Shown piece after piece: positions 52,515 through 61,961 of a stretch of 64,000 nt of DNA. Position 1 is the first letter of the stretch. Every line of letters starts with the position of its first letter. Position numbers and translations under genes: made by a program. Below the pieces are notes generated by a model, which had not been told where the DNA came from, did no database searches, and saw nothing but the letters and a program-made list of their open reading frames with translations. This stretch comes from Kangsaoukella pontilimi (GTDB lineage: Bacteria > Pseudomonadota > Alphaproteobacteria > Rhodobacterales > Rhodobacteraceae), in assembly GCF_009830125.1 (NCBI RefSeq), contig NZ_WUPT01000003.1:186001-250000 (forward strand), read 5' to 3'.

Positions 52515-53269
52515 TGCCAAAGCTGCCTGAAAGCCTGCTCACGCGACCCGTGGCCCATCGCGCGTTCTGGAACCTGTCCGAGGGCCGACCCGAGAACTCG
52601 GTGGCGGCGGTCCGCGCCGCGGCGGAGAAGGGGTTCGGGATCGAGATCGACCTACAGTTGTCCGCCGATGGGGTGGCGATGGTCTTTCACGACTACGACC
52701 TTGGGCGGCTCACGGGCGCAAGCGGTCCTGTGGCTGCCAAGACCGCTGTTGAACTGTCCGGTATCGCGCTGAAAGGCGGGGACGAGGGCATTCCGACGTT
52801 GACGCAGGTTCTGGCGGCAACCGATGGGCGCGTGCCGCTCCTGATCGAGATAAAGGACCAGGACGGTGCGCTCGGTCCCGATATCGGCCCGCTGGAAGAG
52901 GCGGTGGCGCGGGCGCTCGACGGCTATGGGGGCGACGTGGCGCTCATGTCCTTCAACCCGCACTCGGTGGCGCGGATGGCCGAGCTTCTGCCCAACGTGC
53001 CGCGCGGGCTGACCACCGACCCGTTCCGCGCCGACGACTGGCCCGTGGCGAAGGACCGGCTGGAGCGGCTGCGCGACATTCCCGATTTCGACGCGGTGGG
53101 CTCGAGTTTCATCAGCCACAACCGCCGCGATCTGGACAGCGCGCCGGTGACCGCGCTGAAGGCGCGGGGTGTGCCGGTGCTCTGCTGGACCATCCGAAGC
53201 CCAGACGAAGAGGCCGAAGCACGCCGGATCGCGGACAACGTGACCTTCGAGGGCTACATGCCCGCTTGA
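52514..53269 (+). CDS. glycerophosphodiester phosphodiesterase
   Basis: A 251-residue cytoplasmic GDPD TIM-barrel enzyme (no signal peptide), splitting glycerophosphodiesters to glycerol-3-phosphate. VAHRAFWNLSEGRPENSVAA (HR...PEN) and FGIEIDLQLSADGVAMVFHD (E-x-D...HD) are the metal and catalytic motifs; LLIEIKDQ adds the third. Second gene of the RidA-GDPD pair. Confidence 0.93.
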   Translation: MPKLPESLLTRPVAHRAFWNLSEGRPENSVAAVRAAAEKGFGIEIDLQLSADGVAMVFHDYDLGRLTGASGPVAAKTAVELSGIALKGGDEGIPTLTQVLAATDGRVPLLIEIKDQDGALGPDIGPLEEAVARALDGYGGDVALMSFNPHSVARMAELLPNVPRGLTTDPFRADDWPVAKDRLERLRDIPDFDAVGSSFISHNRRDLDSAPVTALKARGVPVLCWTIRSPDEEAEARRIADNVTFEGYMPA

Positions 53270-53318
53270 AGCCCGCGCGTTCAGGCCCAGTTATCACTGC
53301 ATGAGGCCGGAACCGAGC

Positions 53319-54506
53319 ATGACCGAGGCAGAATACGAGATCAGCGCCCACGGGTCGCTGACTGAGATCCCCCGCGAGGAGTGGGATGCCTGCGCCTGTC
53401 CCGAGACGGCCGATGGCGGCCGGCCCTTTGATCCGTTCACCACGTGGCGGTTCCTGAAGGCGCTGGAGGACAGCCGCTCGGTCGGGACCGGTTCGGGCTG
53501 GCAGCCGCGCTATCTGGTCGCGCGTCTCGGCGGCGAGGTAATCGGTGTCGCGCCGCTTTATGCCAAGGGGCATTCTCAGGGCGAATACATCTTCGACCAC
53601 AACTGGGCTCATGCCTGGGAGCGGGCGGGGGGACGGTATTACCCCAAACTGCAGCAGGCGGTGCCCTTCACCCCCGCGACGGGTCGCCGGTTCCTGACGA
53701 AGCCGGGTCACGAGAGCGACGGCATGAGCGCGCTGGTGCAGGGCGCGCTCAGGATCGCCGAGCAGAACGGGCTGAGTTCCTTTCACGCCACCTTCTGCAC
53801 CGAGGAAGAAGCCGAGCGCGGGGCCGAGATCGGGCTTCTCCATCGCGTCACCCAGCAATACCACTGGTCCAATCGCGGCTATGCCGATTTTGACGCTTTC
53901 CTTGCGGACCTCTCGTCCCGCAAGCGCAAGACCATCCGCAAGGAGCGGCGCACGGCCCAAGGCTTCGGCGGCGAGATCGTGCAGCTGACCGGCGACGATA
54001 TCCGGCCCGAGCATTGGGATGCGTTCTGGACCTTCTATCAGGACACCGGCGCGCGGAAATGGGGCACGCCCTACCTGACCCGCGCCTTCTTCGACTGCGC
54101 CCACGAGACACTACGGGACGATATCCTGCTGGTCCTCGCCATCCGGGAGGGTCGCCCCGTGGCCGGTGCACTCAACTTCATCGGTCGCGAGACGCTCTAT
54201 GGCCGCTACTGGGGCGCGGTCGAGCATCACGACTGCCTGCATTTCGAGCTCTGCTACTATCAGGCGATGGATTTCGCCATCGCGCATGGCATGGGCCGGG
54301 TCGAGGCCGGTGCCCAGGGTGAGCACAAGCTGGCGCGCGGCTATCTGCCCGTGGAAATCCATTCGCTCCACTGGCTGGCCGATCCGAATTTCGCGAATGC
54401 GGTGGCCGAATACCTCCGCGCTGAACGCGCGGCGGTGGATCAGGATATCGAGGTTCTGACCACCTACGGCCCCTTCCGGAAAACGACAGAAGAGGAACAG
54501 GAATGA
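53319..54506 (+). CDS. COG3146-type GNAT-fold acyltransferase
   Basis: A protein of about 395 residues of the FemAB/GNAT-like family annotated as peptidogalycan biosynthesis (COG3146, DUF482). Characteristic segments: [117 protein letters not shown]. True substrate unknown. ATG 53319 fits the family start (MTEAEYEIS); ATG 53301 is possible. Overlaps phhB by 4 bases. Confidence 0.88.
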   Translation: MTEAEYEISAHGSLTEIPREEWDACACPETADGGRPFDPFTTWRFLKALEDSRSVGTGSGWQPRYLVARLGGEVIGVAPLYAKGHSQGEYIFDHNWAHAWERAGGRYYPKLQQAVPFTPATGRRFLTKPGHESDGMSALVQGALRIAEQNGLSSFHATFCTEEEAERGAEIGLLHRVTQQYHWSNRGYADFDAFLADLSSRKRKTIRKERRTAQGFGGEIVQLTGDDIRPEHWDAFWTFYQDTGARKWGTPYLTRAFFDCAHETLRDDILLVLAIREGRPVAGALNFIGRETLYGRYWGAVEHHDCLHFELCYYQAMDFAIAHGMGRVEAGAQGEHKLARGYLPVEIHSLHWLADPNFANAVAEYLRAERAAVDQDIEVLTTYGPFRKTTEEEQE

Positions 54507-54808
54507 CATTGAAACTAGAGGCTTCCGAGCGCTCTGCCGCCCTGGCCGATCTTGGCGCGCGCAAATGGTCCGAGGTTGAGGGGCGCGATGCGATTACCAA
54601 GAAATTCAAGTTCAAGGACTTCGTCGAGGCCTGGGGCTTCATGTCCCGCGCGGCCATCGTGGCCGAGAAAATGAACCACCATCCCGAGTGGTCGAACGTC
54701 TACAACAGGGTCGAGATCACCTTGACGACCCATGACGCCGGTGGTTTGTCCGCGCTCGACGTTGAACTGGCAAACGAACTGGACGTGCTTTCGGGATGGA
54801 ATACCTAG
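54503..54808 (+). CDS. phhB: pterin-4a-carbinolamine dehydratase
   Basis: A 101-residue protein that regenerates tetrahydrobiopterin-type cofactor for aromatic amino acid hydroxylases. The catalytic segment [28 protein letters not shown] is canonical. No phenylalanine hydroxylase gene is adjacent. The stop lies 13 bases inside the following channel gene. Confidence 0.94.
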   Translation: MTLKLEASERSAALADLGARKWSEVEGRDAITKKFKFKDFVEAWGFMSRAAIVAEKMNHHPEWSNVYNRVEITLTTHDAGGLSALDVELANELDVLSGWNT

Positions 54809-55653
54809 AACAATTCTTCGCAATCGAACTCGTCGGCGGCAGGACCGTCGGGGATCTGATGTCGCTCGAATTCCTGATCGCGCTGTTCGGGGACATCGTC
54901 CTGACGGTCGTGATCCTGATCATCGGCTTTTTCATCGCGGGCTGGGTCAAGCGCCGGATCACCCGACTGGCCGACAAGTCGCGGCATTTCGATATCACGA
55001 CCGGCAGCTTTCTGGGCAATGTCGCGCGCTACGGTATTCTGGCGCTTACCGTCATTTTCGTCCTGCAGCATTTCGGCTTTCAGACGACGTCGCTGGTCGC
55101 CCTGCTGGGTGCGGCCGGTCTTGCGATCGGCCTCGCTCTTCAAGGCGTTCTAAGCGGTGTCGCCGCGGGGATCATGCTGGTGATATTCCGGCCGATCAAG
55201 GTGGGCGACTTCGTCGACATCGGCGGCCAGATGGGAACTGTAAAGGACATCTCCATCTTCACGACCGAGCTTGCAACCGTCGCCAACGTGCAGGTGATCA
55301 TCCCGAACTCGAACGTTTGGGGAAACACGATCGTCAACTATTCGGCCTATGACCGCCGCCGCGCCGAATGGACCTTCGGCGTCAGCTACGGCTCGAACCT
55401 TGCCGATGCCGAGCGCATCATCCGCGATACCATCATGTCGGACCCGCGCTCGCTCTCCGATCCCGAGCCCTTCATTCAGGTCAACAACCTCGGCGATTTC
55501 TCGGTCGATTTCCTGGTGCGAGTCTGGGTGCCGGCCTCGGAGTTCTTCCAGTACCAGGCCGATATGAAGCGTCGGGTGAAAGAAGCTCTCGACGCAGGCG
55601 GTGTCGAGATTCCCTTCCCGACCCGCACCGTTCTTCAGCACAGCGACGCGTAA
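54796..55653 (+). CDS. MscS-family mechanosensitive channel
   Basis: A 285-residue small-conductance mechanosensitive channel. N-terminal helices, pore helix with the Gly/Ala pattern [26 protein letters not shown], then the MscS beta domain ([37 protein letters not shown]) and alpha/beta vestibule ([20 protein letters not shown]). Opens under hypo-osmotic tension. Starts inside phhB, so probably translationally coupled. Confidence 0.93.
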   Translation: MEYLEQFFAIELVGGRTVGDLMSLEFLIALFGDIVLTVVILIIGFFIAGWVKRRITRLADKSRHFDITTGSFLGNVARYGILALTVIFVLQHFGFQTTSLVALLGAAGLAIGLALQGVLSGVAAGIMLVIFRPIKVGDFVDIGGQMGTVKDISIFTTELATVANVQVIIPNSNVWGNTIVNYSAYDRRRAEWTFGVSYGSNLADAERIIRDTIMSDPRSLSDPEPFIQVNNLGDFSVDFLVRVWVPASEFFQYQADMKRRVKEALDAGGVEIPFPTRTVLQHSDA

Positions 55654-55656
55654 TCG

Positions 55657-55710
55657 CTTCTTCTGTTCGGAAATACTCGCAGGGAGTTTGAGGGGCAGCC
55701 GCCCCTCAAA
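55657..55710 (+). repeat. dispersed intergenic repeat, copy D
   Basis: Core CTTCTTCTGTTCGGAAATAC then TCGCAGGG, followed by a perfect 10-bp hairpin TTTGAGGGGC-AGCC-GCCCCTCAAA (55687-55710) overlapping the leftward peroxiredoxin stop codon; acts well as a bidirectional end signal. Confidence 0.7.
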
Positions 55711-56194
55711 TCATTTCCAGCAGCGTCTCGCCCGCGGTCATGTTGCAGACGCCGCGCTCGGTTTCCATCTGGAAGACTTCGATGGTGCCGTCATTGACCA
55801 CCATCGCGCACCGCTGGCAGCGGTCGAAGAAGCCCACGGGCGGCGCGCTGAATTCGAGGCCCGCCGCCTTGGTCCATTCCGAGGTTGCGTCTGCCAGAAC
55901 TTCGATCCCCACTTCCGTCGCGCCGGTGGCGTCGGCCCAATGGGCGGCGACCTGGGCGTCGTTCACGGTAATGCAGTAGATCGCATCGATGCCCTTTTCG
56001 CGGAAGGCGTCATAGGTCCGAACGAAACTCGGCATATGCGCCTGGGTGCAGGTCGCGGTATAGGCGCCGGGCAGGCCGAAGATCACGATGCGTTTGCCCG
56101 CCATGAGGTCTGATAATTCGATCTGCTCGTATCCGTTTTCGCCAGACCGGATGAGCGTTGCATTGGGAACCTTGTCGCCTACGCCGATGGTCAT
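55706..56194 (-). CDS. peroxiredoxin (Prx5 type)
   Basis: A 162-residue thiol peroxidase. The peroxidatic Cys is in PGAYTATCTQAHMPSFV (family P-G-A-F/Y-T-x-x-C). Further motifs: IYCITVNDAQVAAHWADATG, FQMETERGVCNMTAGETLLE. Three other cysteines (residues about 73, 125-128, 150) could resolve the disulfide. Monocistronic, divergent from a ferredoxin reductase gene. Confidence 0.93.
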   Translation of the reverse strand: MTIGVGDKVPNATLIRSGENGYEQIELSDLMAGKRIVIFGLPGAYTATCTQAHMPSFVRTYDAFREKGIDAIYCITVNDAQVAAHWADATGATEVGIEVLADATSEWTKAAGLEFSAPPVGFFDRCQRCAMVVNDGTIEVFQMETERGVCNMTAGETLLEMI

Positions 56195-56271
56195 GTCCGG
56201 GTGTCCTCTTCATTGCCATGAGACTTCTCGCGGATATAACGCGACAGATGGAAAGGGCCAGAGGGAAGCAC

Positions 56272-57480
56272 ATGTCGGGAATTGTCGTCGTGGGAGCAGG
56301 GCAGGCGGGCGCGTCGCTGGTGGCGAAGCTGCGTGCGCTGGGCGCGGATGGCCCCGTCACGCTGATCGGCGCCGAAACACAGCCTCCTTATCAGCGCCCG
56401 CCATTGTCCAAGGGCTACCTGCTTGGCGAGATGGACGAAGCGCGGCTCTATCTGCGGCCCGAAAGCTACTACGCGGATCAGGGGATCGACCTGATGCTGG
56501 GCCGGCCCGTCACCGCGCTCGACACCGAGGCGCGGCGGATGACGGTGGGTGGCGAAGAAATCGCATATGACCAGCTAGCGCTGACCACCGGATCGGTGCC
56601 GAACCGGCTGCCGCAGTCCATCGGTGGCGATCTGGACGGGGTGTTCACCGTCCGGACGCTGGCCGATATCGACCGAATGTCGCCATTATTCGAGCGGAAC
56701 GCTCGGGTTCTGGTGGTCGGTGGCGGGTATATTGGGCTGGAGGCCGCCGCGGTCGCCTCGAAGCTGGGGTTGCGCGTCACGCTGGTCGAGATGGCCGACC
56801 GCATTCTGGGCCGTGTCGCCGCGCCCGAGACGTCGGATTACTTTCGCGCGCTTCACCGGGGCCATGGTGTCGACCTGCGCGAGGGTTGCGGGCTGGAGCG
56901 GCTGACTGGCCATGACGGTCGCGTGACCGGTGCCGTTCTCGGCGACGGGACAGTGATAGAGGTGGATTTCGTCATCGTCGGCACCGGTATTCGGCCCGAC
57001 ACGCGGCTGGCCGAGGCGGCGGGGATCGTCTGCGAGAACGGGATCAAGGTGGACGAGATGGGCCGCACATCGGCGCCGGGTGTCTGGGCTGCGGGCGATT
57101 GCGCCGTGTTCCCGTGGCGGGATGAGATGCTGCGCCTCGAATCCGTCCAGAACGCCATCGACCAGGCCGAGGCGGTGGCGGCGAACATGCTGGGCGCCGA
57201 TGCGGCCTATCAGCCAAAGCCGTGGTTCTGGTCGGACCAGTATGACGTGAAACTGCAGATCGCCGGGCTGAACACGGGATACGACCGGGTGGTGGTCCGC
57301 AAGGCTGATGGCGCGGTCAGCCATTGGTACTACGCGGGCGACACGCTGTTGGCGGTCGACGCTATGAACGCGGCCCGCGACTACATGGTGGGCAAGCGCC
57401 TGATCGAAGCGGGCCGTTCCCCCGCGCCCGAGGCGCTGGCCGATCCCGCAACCGACCTGAAGGGGCTTTTGCGCCCGTGA
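56272..57480 (+). CDS. NAD(P)/FAD-dependent ferredoxin/rhodocoxin reductase
   Basis: A 402-residue flavoprotein that passes electrons from NAD(P)H to a 2Fe-2S ferredoxin. Two dinucleotide motifs: IVVVGAGQAGASLVAKLRAL (FAD) and VLVVGGGYIGLEAAAVASKL (NAD). PPYQRPPLSKGYL and VWAAGDCAVFPWRDEMLRLE are typical of putidaredoxin reductase-like enzymes. No ferredoxin or P450 gene adjacent. ATG 56272 gives the usual N-terminus; two earlier ATGs overlap the divergent promoter. Stop overlaps rsmD. Confidence 0.92.
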   Translation: MSGIVVVGAGQAGASLVAKLRALGADGPVTLIGAETQPPYQRPPLSKGYLLGEMDEARLYLRPESYYADQGIDLMLGRPVTALDTEARRMTVGGEEIAYDQLALTTGSVPNRLPQSIGGDLDGVFTVRTLADIDRMSPLFERNARVLVVGGGYIGLEAAAVASKLGLRVTLVEMADRILGRVAAPETSDYFRALHRGHGVDLREGCGLERLTGHDGRVTGAVLGDGTVIEVDFVIVGTGIRPDTRLAEAAGIVCENGIKVDEMGRTSAPGVWAAGDCAVFPWRDEMLRLESVQNAIDQAEAVAANMLGADAAYQPKPWFWSDQYDVKLQIAGLNTGYDRVVVRKADGAVSHWYYAGDTLLAVDAMNAARDYMVGKRLIEAGRSPAPEALADPATDLKGLLRP

Positions 57481-58037
57481 GGATCGTGGGCGGGCGTTTC
57501 CGGGGGCTTGGCCTTGCTGCCGTAGGCAAGGGCGATCCGGGGGCGCATCTGAGGCCGACCTCGGACCGGGTCAGGGAGAGCCTGTTTAACCTGCTGATCA
57601 ACGGCGCGCTTGGCGATGCGGTGACGGATGCAGAGGTGCTGGATCTGTTCGCGGGCACCGGCGCGCTCGGGCTGGAGGCGCTGAGCCGGGGCGCGCGCTT
57701 TGTCACTTTCGTCGAGAACGGGAGGGTGGGCGCGCGGCTGATCGCAGAGAACGTGGCCAAGGCCCGGGCCGAGGGCGAGACGCGCCTGCTGAGGGTCGAT
57801 GCCACGCGCCTGCCCTTGGCGGAGCGTCCGGCCACGCTGATCTTCCTCGATCCGCCCTATGGCAAGGGGATGGGCGCGCGGGCCCTCGCGTCAGCACTGG
57901 CGGGCGGATGGATCGCGCCCGGTGTGGTGATCGTCTGGGAAGAAAACGCCCCGCAGGACGCGCCCGATGGGTTCGTGCGGCTGGACGAGCGCCGCTATGG
58001 CGAGACGGTCCTGACCTTTCTCGAATACGCCGGATGA
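57477..58037 (+). CDS. rsmD: 16S rRNA (guanine966-N2)-methyltransferase
   Basis: A 186-residue SAM methyltransferase of 16S rRNA. RIVGGRFRGLGLAAVGKGDP, HLRPTSDRVRESLFNLLING, LDLFAGTGALGLEALSRGA and LIFLDPPYGKGMG (N/D-PPY motif) are diagnostic. GTG 57477 overlaps the reductase TGA, so translation is coupled. Confidence 0.95.
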   Translation: MRIVGGRFRGLGLAAVGKGDPGAHLRPTSDRVRESLFNLLINGALGDAVTDAEVLDLFAGTGALGLEALSRGARFVTFVENGRVGARLIAENVAKARAEGETRLLRVDATRLPLAERPATLIFLDPPYGKGMGARALASALAGGWIAPGVVIVWEENAPQDAPDGFVRLDERRYGETVLTFLEYAG

Positions 58038-58082
58038 CAGGCGGGCTTCGACCGGGGCCGCAGTTGCGCTAGGATATGCGTC

Positions 58083-58277
58083 ATGACCGCCGCAGTTCTA
58101 AGCCTGTTCGGAAGCGCTCCCCGCGATGACGCCGTGCCCGCGCCGCAGCCGTCCCGTCGTCGGGCCGCCGACTGGCCGCTCATGGGCGATATCGTCTCGC
58201 ATCGCGCGGGCGTGCCCGTCCACCTGATCCGCTGGCTGCGGGCCGAGGGCGAGGATGATCCCGCCCCGATGCTCTGA
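58083..58277 (+). CDS. small hypothetical protein
   Basis: A 64-residue frame (MTAAVLSLFGSAPRDDAVPA ... DWPLMGDIVSHRAGVPVHLI then RWLRAEGEDDPAPML). Not recognised. It fills the gap between rsmD and the convergent formate dehydrogenase gene, ending 3 bases from that gene's stop. GC and codon use look normal. The amphipathic second half hints at a real small protein, but support is limited. Confidence 0.4.
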   Translation: MTAAVLSLFGSAPRDDAVPAPQPSRRRAADWPLMGDIVSHRAGVPVHLIRWLRAEGEDDPAPML

Positions 58278-58280
58278 CTT

Positions 58281-61049
58281 TTACTCGGCGGCGATCGTCT
58301 CGTCTTCGGCCTTTTCCACGCGTACGGCGGCAAATTTGAACTCGGGGATCTTGCCGTAGGGGTCGATGGCCGGGTTCGTGAGGACGTTTGCCGCTGCCTC
58401 GACATAGGCGAAGGGGACGAAGACCATGTCGGGCGCCACCGCGCGGTCGGCCCGCGCCATGATCCGGATCGAGCCGCGCCGCGTGGTCAGCCGCACATGG
58501 CCGCCCGGCTCGACATCCAGTTTCCTGAGCGTGGAAGGGTGGAGCGAGCAGTTCGCCTCGGGTTCGACCGCGTCGAGCACCTTGGACCGGCGCGTCATCG
58601 AACCGGTGTGCCAGTGCTCCAACTGCCGACCCGTGGTCAGGATCATGGGGTAGTCGGCATCCGGCGTCTCGTCGGGCGGGATGACGCTTGCCGGGGTGAA
58701 GCGCGCGCGGCCTTCGGCGCGGGGGAAGCGATCCCCGAAGACGATGGCCTGACCGGGGTCCTCGGGTGAAAGCGACGGGTAGGTGACCGCGCCTTCTCCT
58801 TCGAGACGCTCCCACGTGATGTTGTTCAGTGACGCCATGCCGGACTTCATCTCGGCGAAAACCTCGCGCGGGTGGGTGTAGTCCCAGGGCAGGCCGCAGC
58901 GTTTCGCCAGTTCGGTGGTGATCGCCCAGTCCTCGCGCGCCTCGCCCGGGGGCGCTACGGCGGGACGGCCCATCTGAACCTGCCGGTTGGTGTTGGTGAC
59001 GGTGCCGGTCTTCTCGTAGAAGGCGGTGGCGGGCAGGATCACGTCGGCGTAGTTCGCCGTCTCGGTCAGGAAGATGTCCTGCACCACGAGATGGTCAAGC
59101 TTGGCCAGCGCGTCGCGGGCGTGTTCGACGTCGGGGTCGGACATGGCCGGGTTCTCGCCCAGGATATACATCGCCTTGATCTTGTCCTCGTGGACCGCGT
59201 CCATGATCTCGGTGACGGTGAGGCCCTTTTCGGACGACCAGTCGCCCGAGCCCCAGATCTCGGAAAAAGCCGAGCGGACGCCGTCATCGGTCACCGACTG
59301 GTAGTCGGGCAGGAACATCGGGATGAGGCCCGCGTCCGACGCGCCCTGCACGTTGTTCTGACCACGAAGCGGGTGAAGGCCGGTGCCCGGACGGCCCACA
59401 TGGCCCGTCATCAGTGCCAGGCTGATCAGGCAGCGCGAGTTGTCGGTGCCGTGGATATGCTGACTGACGCCCATGCCCCAGAAGATCATGCCCGCTTTCG
59501 CGGTGGCGAAATCGCGGGCCACGGCGCGGAGCGTCTCGGCGTCGATGCCGCAGATCCCGGCCATCTTCTCGGGCGGGAAGTTGGCGAGATGGGCTTTCTC
59601 GGCCTCCCAGTTCTCGGTCATCGCCTGGATGTACTGCTCGTCGTAGAGCCCTTCTTCGACGATCACATGCATGATCGCGTTCAGCATCGAGACATCCGCG
59701 CCGGGACGGAACTGTAGCATGTGGGTCGCGTGACGCTTCAGCGCCTGTCCGCGCGGGTCCATGACGATCAGCTTGCCGCCGCGCTTGGCGAATTGCTTGA
59801 AATAGGTGGCGGCGACGGGGTGGTTTTCCGTCGGGTTGGCGCCGATCACGATGGCGACGTCGGCGTTCTCGATCTGGTTGAAGGTGGCCGTGACCGCGCC
59901 CGAGCCCACGTTCTCCATGAGAGCGGCGACGGAGGAGGCGTGACAGAGGCGCGTGCAGTGGTCGACGTTGTTATGGCCGAAGCCCTGCCGGATGAACTTC
60001 TGGAAGAGATAGGCCTCTTCATTGGTGCATTTGGCCGAGCCGAAACCCGCCACCTCGCGCCCGCGTCCCTTGAGACCGCTCGCGGCGAAGTCCAGCGCCT
60101 CGTCCCAGCTTGCCTCGCGGAAATGGGTGGACCAGTCGCCCGGATCGACGTTGAGACCCTTGGGCGGCGCGTCCGCGCGCCGGATCAGCGGCTTGGTCAG
60201 GCGGTGCGGGTGGTGGATGTAGTCGAAGCCGAAGCGGCCCTTGACGCAGAGCCGACCTTCGTTGGCGGGGCCATCGATGCCGTCGACGTATTTGACGCGG
60301 CCATCCTTGACCTTGAGCGAGACCTGACAGCCGACGCCGCAGAAGGGGCAGACGGATTTGACCTCTTCGTCGAAATCGGCGCTGTCGCCCGGCCCGGCGC
60401 CTTCGGTGACGGTGGCGGGCATGAGCGCACCTGTCGGGCAGGCCTGTACGCATTCACCACAGGCGACACAGGTGGAGGCGCCCATCGGGTCGTCCATGTC
60501 GAAGACCGGGAAGCTGTCATGGCCGCGCCCTGCCATGCCGATCACGTCGTTGACCTGAACCTCGCGGCAGGCCCGGACGCATAGATTGCACTGGATGCAG
60601 GCGTCGAGATTGACGCTCATCGCCACGTGGCTGTCATCGAGAAGCGGGATGCGCGGCTCTTCGAGGGGCGGCAGGCGGCTGTCGGTGACGCCGGCCCTGT
60701 CGGCCATGTCGAAGAAGTGGCTCGACCGGTCATGCGCGTCGTCGCGTGCGGGCTGGTCGGCCATGAGCATCTCGATCACCATTTTCCGTGCGGCCGTTTC
60801 GCGCGGCTCGGAGGTGGTGACGACCATACCGTCCGACGGCGTGCGGATGCAGGAGGCGGCAAGCGTGCGCTCGCCCTCGATCGCGACCATGCAGGCGCGG
60901 CAGTTGCCGTCGGGGCGATAGCCGGGCGCGTCCTTGTGGCAGAGATGCGGGATCGTCGTGCCAAGGCGCTTGGCGACGGACCAGATGGTCTCGCCCGGCT
61001 CTGCGGTGACGGTCTGGCCGTCGAGGGTGAAGCTGATCTTGTCGGTCAT
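58281..61049 (-). CDS. formate dehydrogenase alpha subunit (molybdopterin)
   Basis: A 922-residue NAD-linked-type formate dehydrogenase catalytic subunit. In order: 2Fe-2S ferredoxin domain (LCHKDAPGYRPDGNCRACMV, later ASC), a His/Cys-type cluster region (HDRSSHFFD), two 4Fe-4S sites (CIQCNLCVRACREVQ and CVACGECVQACPTGA), the 4Fe-4S of the Mo domain (CPFCGVGCQVSLKV ... RLCVKGRFG), active-site Cys-His in CTRLCHASSVAALMENVGSG, and the MGD-binding C-terminus. It uses Cys, not selenocysteine. ATG 61049 follows GAGGA. No beta/gamma (FdsB/G) or FdsC/D genes flank it, which is unusual for the soluble enzyme. Confidence 0.93.
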   Translation of the reverse strand: MTDKISFTLDGQTVTAEPGETIWSVAKRLGTTIPHLCHKDAPGYRPDGNCRACMVAIEGERTLAASCIRTPSDGMVVTTSEPRETAARKMVIEMLMADQPARDDAHDRSSHFFDMADRAGVTDSRLPPLEEPRIPLLDDSHVAMSVNLDACIQCNLCVRACREVQVNDVIGMAGRGHDSFPVFDMDDPMGASTCVACGECVQACPTGALMPATVTEGAGPGDSADFDEEVKSVCPFCGVGCQVSLKVKDGRVKYVDGIDGPANEGRLCVKGRFGFDYIHHPHRLTKPLIRRADAPPKGLNVDPGDWSTHFREASWDEALDFAASGLKGRGREVAGFGSAKCTNEEAYLFQKFIRQGFGHNNVDHCTRLCHASSVAALMENVGSGAVTATFNQIENADVAIVIGANPTENHPVAATYFKQFAKRGGKLIVMDPRGQALKRHATHMLQFRPGADVSMLNAIMHVIVEEGLYDEQYIQAMTENWEAEKAHLANFPPEKMAGICGIDAETLRAVARDFATAKAGMIFWGMGVSQHIHGTDNSRCLISLALMTGHVGRPGTGLHPLRGQNNVQGASDAGLIPMFLPDYQSVTDDGVRSAFSEIWGSGDWSSEKGLTVTEIMDAVHEDKIKAMYILGENPAMSDPDVEHARDALAKLDHLVVQDIFLTETANYADVILPATAFYEKTGTVTNTNRQVQMGRPAVAPPGEAREDWAITTELAKRCGLPWDYTHPREVFAEMKSGMASLNNITWERLEGEGAVTYPSLSPEDPGQAIVFGDRFPRAEGRARFTPASVIPPDETPDADYPMILTTGRQLEHWHTGSMTRRSKVLDAVEPEANCSLHPSTLRKLDVEPGGHVRLTTRRGSIRIMARADRAVAPDMVFVPFAYVEAAANVLTNPAIDPYGKIPEFKFAAVRVEKAEDETIAAE

Positions 61050-61149
61050 GTCGCGCGTCCTCATTCGCGTCAGAGACTAGTGGAAAACCGCCCCGTTGAC
61101 AGGGTTGAATAGCGACTGCCGGGCGCGGATTTGCGGCGTCCTTCCGAAA

Positions 61150-61243
61150 TGCGTGCGCGGTGCCCGCGCACACGCGAGGTTTTGCGCCCGGCTTCGCCGG
61201 TCGCGGTGCCTCCGGCGGGGATTTTCCGGACCCAAAGAGAGGA
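61150..61243 (-). repeat. dispersed intergenic repeat, copy E
   Basis: Read leftward CTTTGGGTCCGGAAAATCCC then CGCCGGAGG, like copy A, with hairpins CCGGC-GAA-GCCGG and GTGCGCGG-TGC/GCA-CCGCGCAC (61153-61171). It lies in the gap between the divergent formate dehydrogenase and histidine phosphatase genes, the only copy not at a gene's 3' side. Confidence 0.55.
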
Positions 61244-61291
61244 TTGGTTTCGCTCCCGCCTTGGGGTAGGCCCGCGTGGAAGGAGAATTCC

Positions 61292-61933
61292 ATGGGCGAA
61301 ATCATTCTGGTCCGGCACGGGCAGGCCAATTCCCACGCGACCAACGAGGCCGACTATGACCGGCTGAGCCCCTTGGGGCACCGGCAGGCCGCCTGTCTTG
61401 GGGACTGGATGCGGGAGCATGGCTACGCGTTCGACCATGTCCTGTCGGGCACGCTCAGACGGCATCGCGAGACGGTGGCCGGCATGGGGTTTGACGCCGA
61501 AGAGGATGCGCGGCTGAACGAGCTCGATTACTACAAGCTGTCGGATGATCTGCACCGGGTGAAGGGAGAGCCGCATCCGACCGGCGACACCTTCGGAGAT
61601 CACATGCCCAAGGTTTTTGCGGCCTGGGCCGCGGCTGAGATCGAGGGCGCGGAACCCTATGCCGCCTTCGAGGCGCGGATCGGCGAGATGCTGACCGAAG
61701 CGGCGGTGCCGGGGCGGCGTCTTCTGGCTGTGACATCGGGGGGCGTGATCGGGATGGTGCTCAGGCATGTGCTTGGTCTGGATCTGCTCAGGATGAGCCA
61801 GGTGATGCTGCCGATCTGGAACACGTCGATCCACCGGCTTCATGTGCGTGGCGACGAACCGATGCTTGCCGGTTACAACGGTATTCCCCATCTTGAGCGG
61901 CCCGATCTGGCCGACTACCGGACATATTACTGA
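61292..61933 (+). CDS. histidine phosphatase (phosphoglycerate mutase-like)
   Basis: A 213-residue histidine phosphatase: catalytic RHG in ILVRHGQANSHATNEADYDR, LSGTLRRHRETVAGMGF (Arg), and second His region VTSGGVIGMVLRHVLG, where the usual H of T/SHGG is replaced (TSGG). The missing second histidine may lower phosphatase activity, though some family members share this. AAGGAGA precedes ATG 61292. First gene of a three-gene unit with GST and saccharopine dehydrogenase. Confidence 0.85.
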   Translation: MGEIILVRHGQANSHATNEADYDRLSPLGHRQAACLGDWMREHGYAFDHVLSGTLRRHRETVAGMGFDAEEDARLNELDYYKLSDDLHRVKGEPHPTGDTFGDHMPKVFAAWAAAEIEGAEPYAAFEARIGEMLTEAAVPGRRLLAVTSGGVIGMVLRHVLGLDLLRMSQVMLPIWNTSIHRLHVRGDEPMLAGYNGIPHLERPDLADYRTYY

Positions 61934-61961
61934 TTTCTCACATCCGCCCGAGGAGCCGGAC

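Noticed and set aside
58281-61049. Selenocysteine in the formate dehydrogenase
   Set aside because: The active-site codon encodes Cys (CTRLCHASS) and no in-frame TGA occurs.
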